Positions 26,923 through 35,577 of a stretch of 64,000 nt of DNA are shown piece by piece. The translations under genes were made by a program, and so were the position numbers. Source of the stretch: Desulfobulbaceae bacterium (lineage in GTDB: Bacteria; Desulfobacterota; Desulfobulbia; Desulfobulbales; Desulfocapsaceae); NCBI GenBank assembly GCA_024640625.1, contig JAHEER010000004.1, positions 1-64,000 of the forward strand, in the 5' to 3' direction. The notes below the pieces were generated by a model. It was not told where the DNA came from, ran no database searches, and saw only the letters and a program-made list of their open reading frames with translations. Each line of letters begins with the position of its first letter. Positions within the stretch are counted from its first letter, which is position 1.

Positions 26923-28215
26923 ATGAACAGAGATCAGTCACAGCAAATGTTTGAGAGGGCCTGTCAGGTCATTCCTGGAGGGGTAAACAGTCCGGTTAGA
27001 GCCTGCCGATCGGTCGGCTGCGAGCCGCTCTTCATCAGCAGTGCGCAGGGGGCGCGGGTGACCGATGTGGACGGCAACGAGTTCATCGATTTCGTCTGCT
27101 CGTGGGGGCCGATGATTGGCGGACATTCTCACCCGGACGTCGTCGCAGCACTGGAGGAAACGGCTGCCAAGGGCACCAGTTTCGGGGCTCCGACCCCATC
27201 GGAAATCACCCTTGCTTCGATGGTGGTCGAGGCGGTCCCTTCCATCGACAAGGTGAGGTTTGTCAATTCTGGAACCGAGGCCACCATGAGTGCCGTGAGA
27301 CTGGCACGCGGGTTTACCGGTAAAAATATTGTGGTCAAATTTGACGGCTGCTACCATGGACACGCCGATTCTTTCCTGGTCAAAGCCGGCTCCGGGGTTG
27401 CAACGCTAGGTATTCCCGGCAGTCCAGGCGTGCCGGAAGATATCGTTAAAAATACCATCTCGATCGCTTACAACGACATAGCGATGCTGGAGAACACCTT
27501 GCTCGATGACTCCCTTGATATCGCCTGCCTGATAATGGAGCCGGTGGCGGGGAACATGGGCTGTGTGGTGCCGGACCGTGCTTTTCTGGAGCGGGTTCGC
27601 GCGCTGACCGCCGAACGAGGTATCGTGCTGATTTTCGATGAGGTGATCACCGGGTTCAGGCTGGCCTATGGCGGCGCCCAGGAATATTTCGGCATCACCC
27701 CGGACCTGACCTGTCTGGGCAAGATCATCGGCGGTGGTCTGCCAGTCGGTGCCTATGGGGGGCGAGCGGAGATTATGGATCAGATAGCCCCTGATGGCCC
27801 GGTCTACCAGGCCGGGACTTTGTCGGGCAACCCGCTGGCTATGGCGGCCGGCATTGCCACCCTGAAAATGCTTCAGAAACCGAAATTTTATGAGACCCTC
27901 AATGATAAGTCGGCCGACTGCGCAGGCCGGTTGAAAGAGATTGGCGAGAAATCGGGGATTGCAGTCCAGCTAAATCATATCGGCTCGCTTATGACGGCCT
28001 TTTTCACCGATCGTAAGGTGGTCGATTTTGCCTCGGCGATGTCATCCGACACCGTTCGTTACGGTGAACATTTCCGCAATATGCTGTCCCAGGGAATCTA
28101 TCTCGCACCATCGCAGTTTGAGGTGGCGTTCATCTCCTCTGCGCACGGTCAGGAAGAGCTGCAAAAGCTCGAAAAAATGACTGAATGGTCATTCAAAAAA
28201 ATAGCGGAAAAGTAA
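26923..28215 (+). CDS. hemL: Glutamate-1-semialdehyde 2,1-aminomutase
   Basis: A PLP enzyme making 5-aminolevulinate from glutamate-1-semialdehyde, the C5 route to heme, siroheme and corrinoids; siroheme is the cofactor of the nearby DsrAB. The 430-residue protein has the N-terminal PGGVNSPVRA, VNSGTEATMSA, FDGCYHGHADSFLV, LIFDEVITGFR, the PLP lysine in CLGKIIGGGLPVGAYGG, and AGTLSGNPLAMAAG. ATG 26923 is chosen because GGAG at 26911-26914 precedes it; an upstream start at 26869 would add 18 atypical residues. Confidence 0.97.
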   Translation: MNRDQSQQMFERACQVIPGGVNSPVRACRSVGCEPLFISSAQGARVTDVDGNEFIDFVCSWGPMIGGHSHPDVVAALEETAAKGTSFGAPTPSEITLASMVVEAVPSIDKVRFVNSGTEATMSAVRLARGFTGKNIVVKFDGCYHGHADSFLVKAGSGVATLGIPGSPGVPEDIVKNTISIAYNDIAMLENTLLDDSLDIACLIMEPVAGNMGCVVPDRAFLERVRALTAERGIVLIFDEVITGFRLAYGGAQEYFGITPDLTCLGKIIGGGLPVGAYGGRAEIMDQIAPDGPVYQAGTLSGNPLAMAAGIATLKMLQKPKFYETLNDKSADCAGRLKEIGEKSGIAVQLNHIGSLMTAFFTDRKVVDFASAMSSDTVRYGEHFRNMLSQGIYLAPSQFEVAFISSAHGQEELQKLEKMTEWSFKKIAEK

Positions 28216-28223
28216 AAAATCCA

Positions 28224-28252
28224 TTGACTTTGAACATGAGGCGTGCTACCAA
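28224..28252 (+). promoter_or_regulatory. Possible promoter of the atpZ-atpI-atpB-atpE operon
   Basis: TTGACT (28224-28229), 17 bases, TACCAA (28247-28252) with an extended TG (TGCTACCAA). It is followed by a short inverted repeat CGCTT (28254-28258) and AAGCG (28268-28272). The -10 is a weak match. Confidence 0.35.
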
Positions 28253-28303
28253 ACGCTTTGGAATTCGAAGCGCGAATTTCGGTGTTTTGACAGGGTGACG
28301 GAG

Positions 28304-28561
28304 ATGTCCGATTTCAAGAAAGAAATGATGTTTCTTCTGGGACATTACGGTCACATCGGCATCACCTTCGTCGCTTCTATTTTCCTCGGTATGGGTGCAG
28401 GGATACTACTCGACCAGAAGGTGTTCGATGGCCGTACGGCTCCCTGGTTCACCTTTATCGGGCTGGCATTCGGGATAGCAGCCGGCTTCAAAAGTCTGTT
28501 CGATATTCTCTGGAAAAGCAGCAAGGAGCTGGAGAAAGACAAAACGGACCAGGAAGACTGA
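28304..28561 (+). CDS. atpZ: AtpZ/AtpI-type ATP synthase-associated membrane protein
   Basis: An 85-residue protein with two membrane segments (about residues 18-37 and 50-69; HIGITFVASIFLGMGAGILL and FTFIGLAFGIAAGFKSLFDI). This matches the small ATPase_gene1 family that precedes atpI in many F-type ATP synthase operons and has been linked to ion supply or c-ring assembly. ATG 28304 is preferred with ACAGG 9 bases upstream; GTG 28295 is an alternative. It is 2 bases from the next gene. Confidence 0.82.
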   Translation: MSDFKKEMMFLLGHYGHIGITFVASIFLGMGAGILLDQKVFDGRTAPWFTFIGLAFGIAAGFKSLFDILWKSSKELEKDKTDQED

Positions 28562-28563
28562 CA

Positions 28564-28965
28564 GTGGAAGAAAGGCTGTCCCTGAGCAGGATGCTGGCTC
28601 TGAGCTGGTTGTACCTGGCCGTTCTGGTGCTGGGATCATGGGTGATAAGTTCATGGTCGTTTGCCTGGGGGGTTCTGGTTGGCGGGGTCATCTCAATCGC
28701 GAGTTTCCAGGTCTCTTACCGCGAAATGCTGCGGTTTTTTAGGAGCCTCGAGGGGCAGCCGGCGGAGAAGGGTAAAAAGACAAAAAAGGGTTTGATTGTA
28801 AAGTTCTGGCTTCGGTTATTTGTGATCGGACTGGTACTGTTTTTCTTCATTAAGTTCAGCAGTATCAACGTGTTCGGTCTGATTCTGGGGCTTACAACGG
28901 TAGTGTTCACTATCACTTTCTCGGCGCTGGGAGTTGTCTGGGGATACTACTTCAGCAGGAGGTAA
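28564..28965 (+). CDS. atpI: ATP synthase subunit I
   Basis: A 133-residue membrane protein with four predicted segments, with a basic loop (KGKKTKKG) in the middle, consistent with the ATP-synt_I family that assists c-ring assembly. It starts at GTG 28564, two bases after the atpZ stop, and ends 9 bases before atpB. Sequence conservation in this family is low, so the call rests on hydropathy, length and position. Confidence 0.78.
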   Translation: MEERLSLSRMLALSWLYLAVLVLGSWVISSWSFAWGVLVGGVISIASFQVSYREMLRFFRSLEGQPAEKGKKTKKGLIVKFWLRLFVIGLVLFFFIKFSSINVFGLILGLTTVVFTITFSALGVVWGYYFSRR

Positions 28966-28974
28966 ACAAAGGTT

Positions 28975-29697
28975 ATGGAACATCCGATACTGTTCATTTC
29001 CGTTATTCTGGAAGCTCTCGGGCTGCCGGTACCGCATGGGCCGGTGGGGCACACCTTCCTGGAACAGATCTGCGCACCCTATATGACCTATACATGGCTG
29101 GTCATGGCTTTTCTGTTCTTCGTGTCCAAGCTGACCGTGAGCAATCTCGAAATGGTACCGGGCAAAGGTCAGAATTTCTGGGAAATCGTCATCGGCGGTT
29201 TGGACAATTTTTTTGCCGAGAATATGGGCAGAAAACTGACCGATCAGTTCTTTCCCATGCTCACCACATTCGGGCTCTACATCGCCGTGGCTAACCTGAT
29301 TGGCCTGATCCCCGGCTTCATGTCTCCGACCTCCAGTTTAAACACCACGCTGGCGCTGACCATCATCGTCTGGGTGAGTCATCATTTCATCGGCATCCGT
29401 GAACATGGACTCAACTATTACAAGCACTTCATGGGGCCCATGTGGTGGCTGGTACCGCTGATGCTGCCCATCGAAATCATCAGTAACCTGGCCCGTCTGA
29501 TCTCACTCTCTATTCGTTTGTTTGGCAACATCATGGCCAAAGAGACTCTGCTCGGCATTCTTTTCATGCTGGCAGGTGCCTTTTTCGCGCCGCTGCCGAT
29601 CATGCTGCTGGGCGTGCTGGTCTCTCTGGTTCAGGCGATGGTGTTTGTCCTGCTGGCCGTGGTCTATTTCGGTCAGGCCCAGGAACATGCGCATTGA
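28975..29697 (+). CDS. atpB: ATP synthase F0 subunit a
   Basis: A 240-residue integral membrane subunit forming the ion half-channels against the c-ring. The essential arginine is in RLISLSIRLFGNIMAKE, and GLIPGFMSPTSSLNTTLALT and the C-terminal helix (LVSLVQAMVFVLLAVVYFG) are typical. AGGAGG lies at 28957-28962, inside the end of the preceding gene. Expressed with atpE, while the other F0 subunits b and b' are encoded with F1 at 52.9 kb. Confidence 0.97.
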   Translation: MEHPILFISVILEALGLPVPHGPVGHTFLEQICAPYMTYTWLVMAFLFFVSKLTVSNLEMVPGKGQNFWEIVIGGLDNFFAENMGRKLTDQFFPMLTTFGLYIAVANLIGLIPGFMSPTSSLNTTLALTIIVWVSHHFIGIREHGLNYYKHFMGPMWWLVPLMLPIEIISNLARLISLSIRLFGNIMAKETLLGILFMLAGAFFAPLPIMLLGVLVSLVQAMVFVLLAVVYFGQAQEHAH

Positions 29698-29784
29698 TAA
29701 TCAGGCATAGCTGCCTCTATTAGATTGTTTACAGATAGAAAGGAAGAAGGCCAAATAAACTAACTTTGACAAGGAGAAAACAAA

Positions 29785-30033
29785 ATGGAAGGTAATCTGC
29801 AATTAGCATTGATCTGTCTCGGCGCTGGACTATCCATCGGTCTTGCCGCAATTGGCGCCGGTATCGGTATCGGTCTCGTCGGTCAGGGTGCCACCACCGG
29901 TCTGGCCCGTAATCCAGAAGTTCAGCCGAAACTGATGGTGTTCATGATTCTCGGTATGGCTTTGGCCGAGTCAGTTGCTATTTACGGACTTGTTATTTCA
30001 CTGATCCTGCTCTACGCGAATCCGCTGATGTAG
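29785..30033 (+). CDS. atpE: ATP synthase F0 subunit c
   Basis: An 82-residue hairpin that forms the rotor ring. Helix 1 is glycine-rich ([14 protein letters not shown]), the polar loop is ARNPE, and helix 2 carries the ion-binding Glu in [14 protein letters not shown]. Aligning on R-x-P-E places Ile where sodium-type c subunits have the ligand Gln, and Val replaces Thr after ES, so proton coupling is more likely; this is inference. AAGGAG precedes ATG 29785. Confidence 0.97.
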   Translation: MEGNLQLALICLGAGLSIGLAAIGAGIGIGLVGQGATTGLARNPEVQPKLMVFMILGMALAESVAIYGLVISLILLYANPLM

Positions 30034-30069
30034 CAAGAAACTCGAATTTCGCACCCAGCAGGGTGCAGT

Positions 30070-30105
30070 AAAGGGCCGCAGAGAATTCTGCGGCCCTTTC
30101 TTTTT
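30070..30105 (+). terminator. Rho-independent terminator of the atpZIBE operon
   Basis: Perfect 13-bp stem (30070-30082 with 30087-30099), loop GAAT, followed by CTTTTT. It ends the membrane-subunit operon 37 bases after atpE. Confidence 0.95.
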
Positions 30106-30197
30106 GTCATCGCTGAATTATGATTAGTTTGGTGTTTCTTGTATTTAAGTAATTACTGACACTGCTACGTGGGTGAACCCATTATATCAAACGTGCC

Positions 30198-30935
30198 ATG
30201 ACAGAAGCGGACCTTCTCATAGAACCTCGGCGGGGAAGAAAGGAGAAGATGCTGCCGGCTCGGGCGCTGCTGGTCGCCAACCCGTCGGAGGCTGACTATG
30301 CCCTGGACAGTTTCAGCCCCCATGTCGGCGAGCGCAGGACTCTCTACCAGACCACCCTGCTGGTTGACGCCCAGCAGACTCTGGTTCTCGCCGGACCCGC
30401 CCTCGGCGCAGCGGCCGCGGTACTGGTACTGGAAAAGCTTATCGTCCTGGGCGTCCGGGAACTATGGCTGGTAAGCTGCTGCGGGTCGTTTGACCCCTCA
30501 TGGTCAATCGGTGATATCGTCCTGGCCGACTCGGCAGTGTGTGGCGAAGGGGTGTCAGGCTATTATTCACCAGAGAAACTGTCGGTTCCGGGGACTGCGG
30601 CGACCTGCAATCTCGAGGAGTTCGCCAGCCGCCACTGGGTTGGCTGGCGCCGGGGCGCCATCTGGTCGACCGATGCCCCCTATCGGGAACGAAGATCTGA
30701 GTTACTGAGCCTACAGGAAAAATATGGCGTGCTCGGCGTCGATATGGAATTCAGTGCCCTGTGCACGGTCGCGGCCTTTCGAGGCATCAGTCTCGGCGCA
30801 CTTTTCGTAGTGTCTGATATGCTCTGGACAAAGAACTGGAAGCCCGGATTCGGCTTGCCCGAGTTTAAAAAGTCCAGCCGGGAGTTGATTGACAAATTGA
30901 TCTCCCATGGTCGGTCGAAGGAACAGACGCCATGA
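30198..30935 (+). CDS. Purine/uridine phosphorylase-family protein
   Basis: A 245-residue nucleoside phosphorylase fold. LVLAGPALGAAAAVLVLEKLIVLG, VSCCGSFDPSWSIGDIVLADSA, the substrate-site VDMEFSALCTVAAFRGI and VVSDM are all typical of the PNP/UDP family. It should cleave nucleosides with phosphate for salvage; the base specificity cannot be told. ATG 30198 keeps the IEPRRGRKEKMLP segment before the fold. A second start at 30249 has a good AGGAG and cannot be excluded. Its stop overlaps the rimO start (ATGA). Confidence 0.85.
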   Translation: MTEADLLIEPRRGRKEKMLPARALLVANPSEADYALDSFSPHVGERRTLYQTTLLVDAQQTLVLAGPALGAAAAVLVLEKLIVLGVRELWLVSCCGSFDPSWSIGDIVLADSAVCGEGVSGYYSPEKLSVPGTAATCNLEEFASRHWVGWRRGAIWSTDAPYRERRSELLSLQEKYGVLGVDMEFSALCTVAAFRGISLGALFVVSDMLWTKNWKPGFGLPEFKKSSRELIDKLISHGRSKEQTP

Positions 30936-32263
30936 ATCGGAGCTTTCATCTGGTCAGTCTCGGCTGCCCGAAAAATCTTGTCGATAGCGAGGTGGTGTAC
31001 GGGCTCCTGGAAGAGGGTGGCTGGCAGGGAGTAGAGGACCCTGAAGAGGCAGCCGTACTGCTGATAAACACCTGCGGCTTTATCCAGCCGGCGGTGGAGG
31101 AGAGTATCGAGGAAATCCTCCAACTGGCAGCCTACAAGTCATCCGATCCCGATAAAAAGCTGGTCGTCATTGGCTGCCTGGTACAGCGCTACCGGGAAAA
31201 GCTTGAAGCGGAACTGAAAGAGGTCGATCTATTCGTCGGTACCGAAGGTGTGGTGCAGATGGTAACCCTGCTGGATAGTCTCATCGGTGGAAAGCAGATT
31301 GAGTCATTGATTATTGCTGATCCGTACCTGATGACTTCAGCTCTGCCGCGCAGGCGATCCACTCCGTTTTTCAGAGCCTGGCTGAAAATTACCGAGGGCT
31401 GCGACAATCGCTGCAGCTATTGCCTGATTCCATCGATTCGGGGCAGGCTCCGAAGCCGGTCCGAGGAAGATCTGGTGGAGGAGGCCAGAACACTGACTGC
31501 CGGTGGGGTCAGAGAACTGTCGCTGGTGGCCCAGGACCTGACCGCCTACGGCACCGACCTTTATGGTGAACGGCGGCTCGAGTCACTGGTTGTCAGGTTG
31601 CTCGATGAAACTTCAGTAGACTGGATTCGGCTGCTCTATCTTTATCCATCTACGGTAAGTCATGAACTGCTCGATATTATTGGCGGCAACTCCAGAGTGG
31701 TCCCCTATCTCGACATCCCGGTGCAGCATCTCAGCACTAGAATTCTCAAGGCGATGAACCGGCGCTACAGTCGAGAGGAAGTGGTCGATCTCGTTGCCGA
31801 GATAAGAAGAAGAATTCCCAACGCGGCGCTGCGCACCACCTTGCTGCTCGGCTTTCCCGGCGAAACTGAAGAAGATGTCAGGGTGGTGGAATCCTTTCTG
31901 CGCGAAACCGAACTCGATCATGTCGGTGTGTTCGGCTACGCCAACGAGGAGGGCAGCGCGGCGCAAAAACTCAGTGACCAGGTCGAAGAAGAGGAAACGC
32001 ACGCCCGACTTGAACGCATCCTCGCTCTCCAGTCGGAAATTTCCCAACGCCGGCTGAAGCGCTTTGTCAACACGGTTGAACCGGTTCTCATAGAAGGGGT
32101 GAGCCGGGAATCGGACCTGCTGCTGGAAGGCCGAACCAGATATCAGGCGCCCGAAATAGATGGCTGCGTATTGATTAACGAGGGAAAGACGCGCTCCGGT
32201 CAGATTGTCGAGGTGGAAATCACCGAAGCGCAAACCTATGACCTGATAGGCCGGATAGTATGA
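30932..32263 (+). CDS. rimO: Ribosomal protein S12 methylthiotransferase
   Basis: A radical-SAM enzyme that methylthiolates Asp of ribosomal protein S12. The 443-residue protein has the UPF0004 N-terminal domain (SLGCPKNLVDSE; further cluster cysteines in NTCGF and IGCLVQRY), the radical-SAM motif EGCDNRCSYCLIPSIRGRLRSR, and a C-terminal TRAM domain. The RGxLRSR after the cysteine motif is the RimO rather than MiaB version. It is translationally coupled to the phosphorylase gene by an ATGA overlap and converges on the HU/IHF gene. Confidence 0.96.
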   Translation: MNRSFHLVSLGCPKNLVDSEVVYGLLEEGGWQGVEDPEEAAVLLINTCGFIQPAVEESIEEILQLAAYKSSDPDKKLVVIGCLVQRYREKLEAELKEVDLFVGTEGVVQMVTLLDSLIGGKQIESLIIADPYLMTSALPRRRSTPFFRAWLKITEGCDNRCSYCLIPSIRGRLRSRSEEDLVEEARTLTAGGVRELSLVAQDLTAYGTDLYGERRLESLVVRLLDETSVDWIRLLYLYPSTVSHELLDIIGGNSRVVPYLDIPVQHLSTRILKAMNRRYSREEVVDLVAEIRRRIPNAALRTTLLLGFPGETEEDVRVVESFLRETELDHVGVFGYANEEGSAAQKLSDQVEEEETHARLERILALQSEISQRRLKRFVNTVEPVLIEGVSRESDLLLEGRTRYQAPEIDGCVLINEGKTRSGQIVEVEITEAQTYDLIGRIV

Positions 32264-32297
32264 GGAGGTGAAAAGCGGGGCCGCGAGAGTGGAACTG

Positions 32298-32582
32298 CTA
32301 TGCTTTGTTTCTATTCACCTGCTCGCGTAAATCTTTGCCCACTTTGAAAAATGGAAGTTTTTTGGGACTGACTTTTATTTTCTTGCCGGTTTTAGGATTG
32401 CGTCCCTCGTAAGAGCCGTACTGTTTGATGACAAAACTTCCGAATCCCCTGATTTCGATACTTTCACCACGAGCAAGGGCTTCCGTCATGGTGTCGATCA
32501 CCGTATTGGTAATCGCTGCAGCTTCTCGATGAGGAATCCCGATGTCCTGAGCCAAAGCCTCAATCAATTCCGATTTGTTCAT
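32298..32582 (-). CDS. HU/IHF-family DNA-bending protein (IHF-beta-like)
   Basis: A 94-residue histone-like protein: MNKSELIEALA, EIRGFGSFVIKQYGSYEGRNPKTGKK split over residues 42-68, then PFFKVGKDLREQVN. The IEIRGFGSF...GRNPKTG...FK-GK-LR pattern is closest to IHF-beta, but HU and IHF cannot be separated safely by eye. It bends DNA in replication, recombination and promoter architecture. AGGAG precedes the ATG. It has its own upstream promoter. Confidence 0.93.
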   Translation of the reverse strand: MNKSELIEALAQDIGIPHREAAAITNTVIDTMTEALARGESIEIRGFGSFVIKQYGSYEGRNPKTGKKIKVSPKKLPFFKVGKDLREQVNRNKA

Positions 32583-32663
32583 GTGGATACTCCTGTCTGC
32601 AATGGTCTATGCCTTATCAGGGTTTTCTGCGAACAAACGCCCCACTCGATCAAAACTAAATCA

Positions 32664-32692
32664 AGAATAAATTCAAATGGTTGTAATTGCAA
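32664..32692 (-). promoter_or_regulatory. Predicted promoter of the HU/IHF gene
   Basis: Minus strand: TTGCAA (32692-32687), 17 bases, TATTCT (32669-32664). It lies in an AT-rich gap (32583-32819) that otherwise shows no gene. Confidence 0.5.
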
Positions 32693-32819
32693 GCGCAAAC
32701 CTGTTTTTTTCTGCAAAAATAACAGATATTTAGCAGCTCAACCAATTTCCAACAGACTGGTAGTTGTTGCGTAACTATCTAAATTTAATCAGCTAATTAG
32801 GGTTTTGTAAAGAAAAAAG

Positions 32820-33542
32820 CTACAATAGAACTTTTTTCATATCTTCTGGTGTAAGGAAACGATAGGCACCGCTTTTCAGGGAGCCGAGCTGGAGTTTGCC
32901 GTAAGCTGTTCTCTTGAGGTTGATTACCGGGTGGCCGATTGCTTCGAACATTCTTCGCACCTGACGCTTGCGGCCTTCATGGATGGAAATCACCAGACGG
33001 CAGGCCGGACCCTGTTTTTTCACCTGTAATATTTTTGCCGGCCAGGTTTTTTTACCTTCGATTTCGATACCCTGTTCCAGTTTTCTGATTTTTCCCTGGC
33101 TGACAACTCCCTTGACCACCACTTCGTAGGTCTTGGTGCTCTCGTGGCTCGGGTGCAGGATCTTGTGGGCCAGAGCGCCGTCGTCGGTGAGCAGCAGGGC
33201 GCCTTCGCTATCGATATCAAGGCGGCCCACCGGAAACACCCTGGTATCGAGATCTTTGAGCAGAGAGGTGACTATGGGCCGGCCCTGGGGATCGGACATG
33301 GTGGTGACGTAGCCTTTGGGTTTGTTCAGCAGTATATAGGTCCACTTGGTTTTAGGTTTTATGAGCTTTCCCTGGTAGTGAACCTCCTGCCGCTTTGGAT
33401 CGATCTTGTAGCCCATCTCGGTAATGGTTCTGCCATCGACACTGACCGCTCCCCGGCTGATCAGCTGCTCTGCTTTTCTGCGCGAGGCAACACCGCACTC
33501 AGCCAGAAATTTCTGCAGTCGGATGGTGGGATTCAGCGCCAT
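32820..33542 (-). CDS. rluB: 23S rRNA pseudouridine synthase, RsuA/RluB family
   Basis: A 240-residue pseudouridine synthase with an N-terminal S4 RNA-binding domain (RLQKFLAECGVASRRKAEQLI) and the catalytic domain with GRLDIDSEGALLLTDDG (catalytic Asp), LLNKPKGYVTT and EGRKRQVRRMFEAIGHPV. RluB (U2605) is the likeliest member, with RsuA/RluE as alternatives. Its ATG lies inside the last codons of the UbiD-family gene (10-base overlap), so it is the last gene of the yjbQ operon. Confidence 0.9.
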   Translation of the reverse strand: MALNPTIRLQKFLAECGVASRRKAEQLISRGAVSVDGRTITEMGYKIDPKRQEVHYQGKLIKPKTKWTYILLNKPKGYVTTMSDPQGRPIVTSLLKDLDTRVFPVGRLDIDSEGALLLTDDGALAHKILHPSHESTKTYEVVVKGVVSQGKIRKLEQGIEIEGKKTWPAKILQVKKQGPACRLVISIHEGRKRQVRRMFEAIGHPVINLKRTAYGKLQLGSLKSGAYRFLTPEDMKKVLL

Positions 33543-35311
33543 TGTCGGGGAATGATCCGGTCGAATTTTTCATCCACCAGCGCTCTTGTTGCAACGTCCA
33601 CCTCGAGCACCTCGGTGTACCATGGTTTCATTCGGCAGTCGATGACCACCGGCGAAGTCAGGCCCACGTGAAATCGCCTGACCGAAGTGGCGGCCGCGTG
33701 GATGTCGGCAGCGGGTTCGAAACGGGTGAAAAAAGTCCACAAAAATTCTTGCATGGAGACGGTGGCCTCCGCACTGTCGTCCACCAGGAGCACCACCTGC
33801 CAATCCTGGAGTTCGGAGGAAGAGGCCAGTCTGGCTGGCAGCCCCTCATCCTCTTCGTAGGGAGTCCCCTGCACCACCAGGGTCCCGGGGAGAAAAGCGA
33901 CTGGCTTGTCGCAGCCGGGCGGCAGGCTGCCGCTGAAGGATTCGGGCAGGGTCCTGAGCTTGCCGGGCCCCAGGCCCATGAGCATGGCCTTGGAACCCTT
34001 ATTGACCGAGGGACCGGTGTAATCGAGGGTATCTTGGGAGACATTGGCGAAGACGAACAGATCACGCTCCCAGTTGACCCGTTCGAGAACATGGGTCCAG
34101 AGCGCCTTGAAATCGGTGATATCGACTGTGCCGTCGGTGATGATCAGAAATTTGGTCAGCGACAACTGACCCTCACCCAAAATTCTCAACCCGGCAGCAA
34201 AGGCCTCCCTGGGATAGCGATCGGCAACCCGTGCTGCAGCAAGACAATGGAATCCGGTCTCGCCATAGGTCTTGAGTTCTCTGACCCCTTTCATCACCAG
34301 TGGAAACAGAGGTGAAAGCAGATCCTGGAGGTAGTCGCCGATAAAAAAATCCTCCTGCCGCGGTCTGCCCACCACGGTAGCCGGATAGATGGCATCGCTG
34401 CGGTGGTAGAGGTGGGAGACCTGAAAGATCGGGTAGTCGTGTTCCAGTGAATTATAGCCATAATGGTCCCCAAAGGGACCCTCCGGATGGCGCAGCCCCG
34501 GAGGCACCATGCCTTTGACGGCAAATTCGGCATGCGCTACCAGGCGATGCCCGCCGCGGGGATCCTGGACCATAGGCAGTTTGGAGCCCAGCAGCAGCGA
34601 AGTGAGCATTAGTTCGGGAATATCCTCGGGCAGCGGGGCGATGGCCGACAGCATCAGGGCAGGCGGTCCACCGATGTACAGGGTGAGCGGCAAGGGTTCG
34701 TTGAGTTTTTCCGCCTCGAAATAGTGATAGCCGCCGCCTTTATGAATCTGCCAGTGAATTCCGGTGGTAGTGTCGCTGTGCCTCTGAATTCGGTACATGC
34801 CCAGATTGTGACTGCCGTTTACCGGGTGCTCGGTATAAACCAGTGGCAGGGTGACGAAAGGTCCGCCGTCGCTGTGCCAGGAAGTAAGCATAGGCAGACT
34901 GCTCAATCTGGCGGGTTGTTGGCAGTTTTCCAGGATCGGGGCGCTTCTGATCTTCTTTAGGCCAATCTTGGTGGCGTCCAGGAAGAGTTTACGGTTCTGC
35001 CATAATTTTGCCGGTGTGGGGGGCATGATCGTTTCCGCCAGATTGACGATATCTCTGACGAACTCTTGGGGCTTGCTGCCAAACGCCAGGTCCAGTCTCT
35101 TGGCAGTGCCGAAGAGATTGGTTACTACGGGAAAGGCGGAGTTTTTTACCGTGGTGAACAGCAGCGCAGGGCCCTGCTTGTAAATCACTCGGCGGTGGAT
35201 CTCGGCGATCTCCAGAAAGGGGTCAACTTCTTCGTCGATGACCAGCAGGTCATTTTCCTCTCTGAGCAGGTCAAGAAAACTTCTCAGATCATGCAGGTGC
35301 GTCTTGTTCAT
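33533..35311 (-). CDS. UbiD-family prenylated-FMN decarboxylase
   Basis: A 592-residue (de)carboxylase of the UbiD family, which uses prenylated FMN. The cofactor-binding region (MYRIQRHSDTTTGIHWQIHK) and the conserved PEGPFGDHYGYNS with the metal/active-site Glu are present, as is the C-terminal domain. The long form of about 590 residues is usually annotated as a menaquinone-pathway decarboxylase. That role fits an anaerobic quinone user, but the substrate is inference. It is coupled by ATGA overlap to the 89-codon gene upstream. Confidence 0.88.
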   Translation of the reverse strand: MNKTHLHDLRSFLDLLREENDLLVIDEEVDPFLEIAEIHRRVIYKQGPALLFTTVKNSAFPVVTNLFGTAKRLDLAFGSKPQEFVRDIVNLAETIMPPTPAKLWQNRKLFLDATKIGLKKIRSAPILENCQQPARLSSLPMLTSWHSDGGPFVTLPLVYTEHPVNGSHNLGMYRIQRHSDTTTGIHWQIHKGGGYHYFEAEKLNEPLPLTLYIGGPPALMLSAIAPLPEDIPELMLTSLLLGSKLPMVQDPRGGHRLVAHAEFAVKGMVPPGLRHPEGPFGDHYGYNSLEHDYPIFQVSHLYHRSDAIYPATVVGRPRQEDFFIGDYLQDLLSPLFPLVMKGVRELKTYGETGFHCLAAARVADRYPREAFAAGLRILGEGQLSLTKFLIITDGTVDITDFKALWTHVLERVNWERDLFVFANVSQDTLDYTGPSVNKGSKAMLMGLGPGKLRTLPESFSGSLPPGCDKPVAFLPGTLVVQGTPYEEDEGLPARLASSSELQDWQVVLLVDDSAEATVSMQEFLWTFFTRFEPAADIHAAATSVRRFHVGLTSPVVIDCRMKPWYTEVLEVDVATRALVDEKFDRIIPRQWR

Positions 35312-35577
35312 TGGTCATCCAGATCAGGGTCGGGGTGCTGCTCATGGAGGAAGAGGGAATGATACTCAGGCGTGGTGAGATGTTTTCTCATCAGGCTGCT
35401 GATCAAGTCGATCAATTCCTCGATTTCCCGGGGTGAGAGTCGTGACGAAAGTGTCTGGGCCAGCTCAGTCCGTCCCAGCAATCGCAGGTAGGCGGCACAC
35501 GATTGCCGGTCGAGTTCCTCACTGAGCCCAAAACAGATGGCCCCAGGATCTGGGGGAGAGCAGGAATACGGGCTCAT
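35308..35577 (-). CDS. Small conserved-looking protein of unknown function
   Basis: An 89-residue protein I do not recognise. Its start (35577) overlaps the yjbQ stop as ATGA and its stop (35308) overlaps the UbiD-family start as ATGA, so it is almost certainly translated. It is mostly helical and acidic, with CFGLSEELDRQSCAAYLRL and LSPREIEELIDLISSLM, and has no signal peptide or membrane segment. Its tight position suggests a role with YjbQ or the decarboxylase. Confidence 0.75.
   Translation of the reverse strand: MSPYSCSPPDPGAICFGLSEELDRQSCAAYLRLLGRTELAQTLSSRLSPREIEELIDLISSLMRKHLTTPEYHSLFLHEQHPDPDLDDQ

Noticed and set aside
29785-30033. Sodium-driven ATP synthase c ring
   Set aside because: The Gln ligand position is Ile when aligned on R-x-P-E, and Val follows ES; Gln in helix 1 is out of register.
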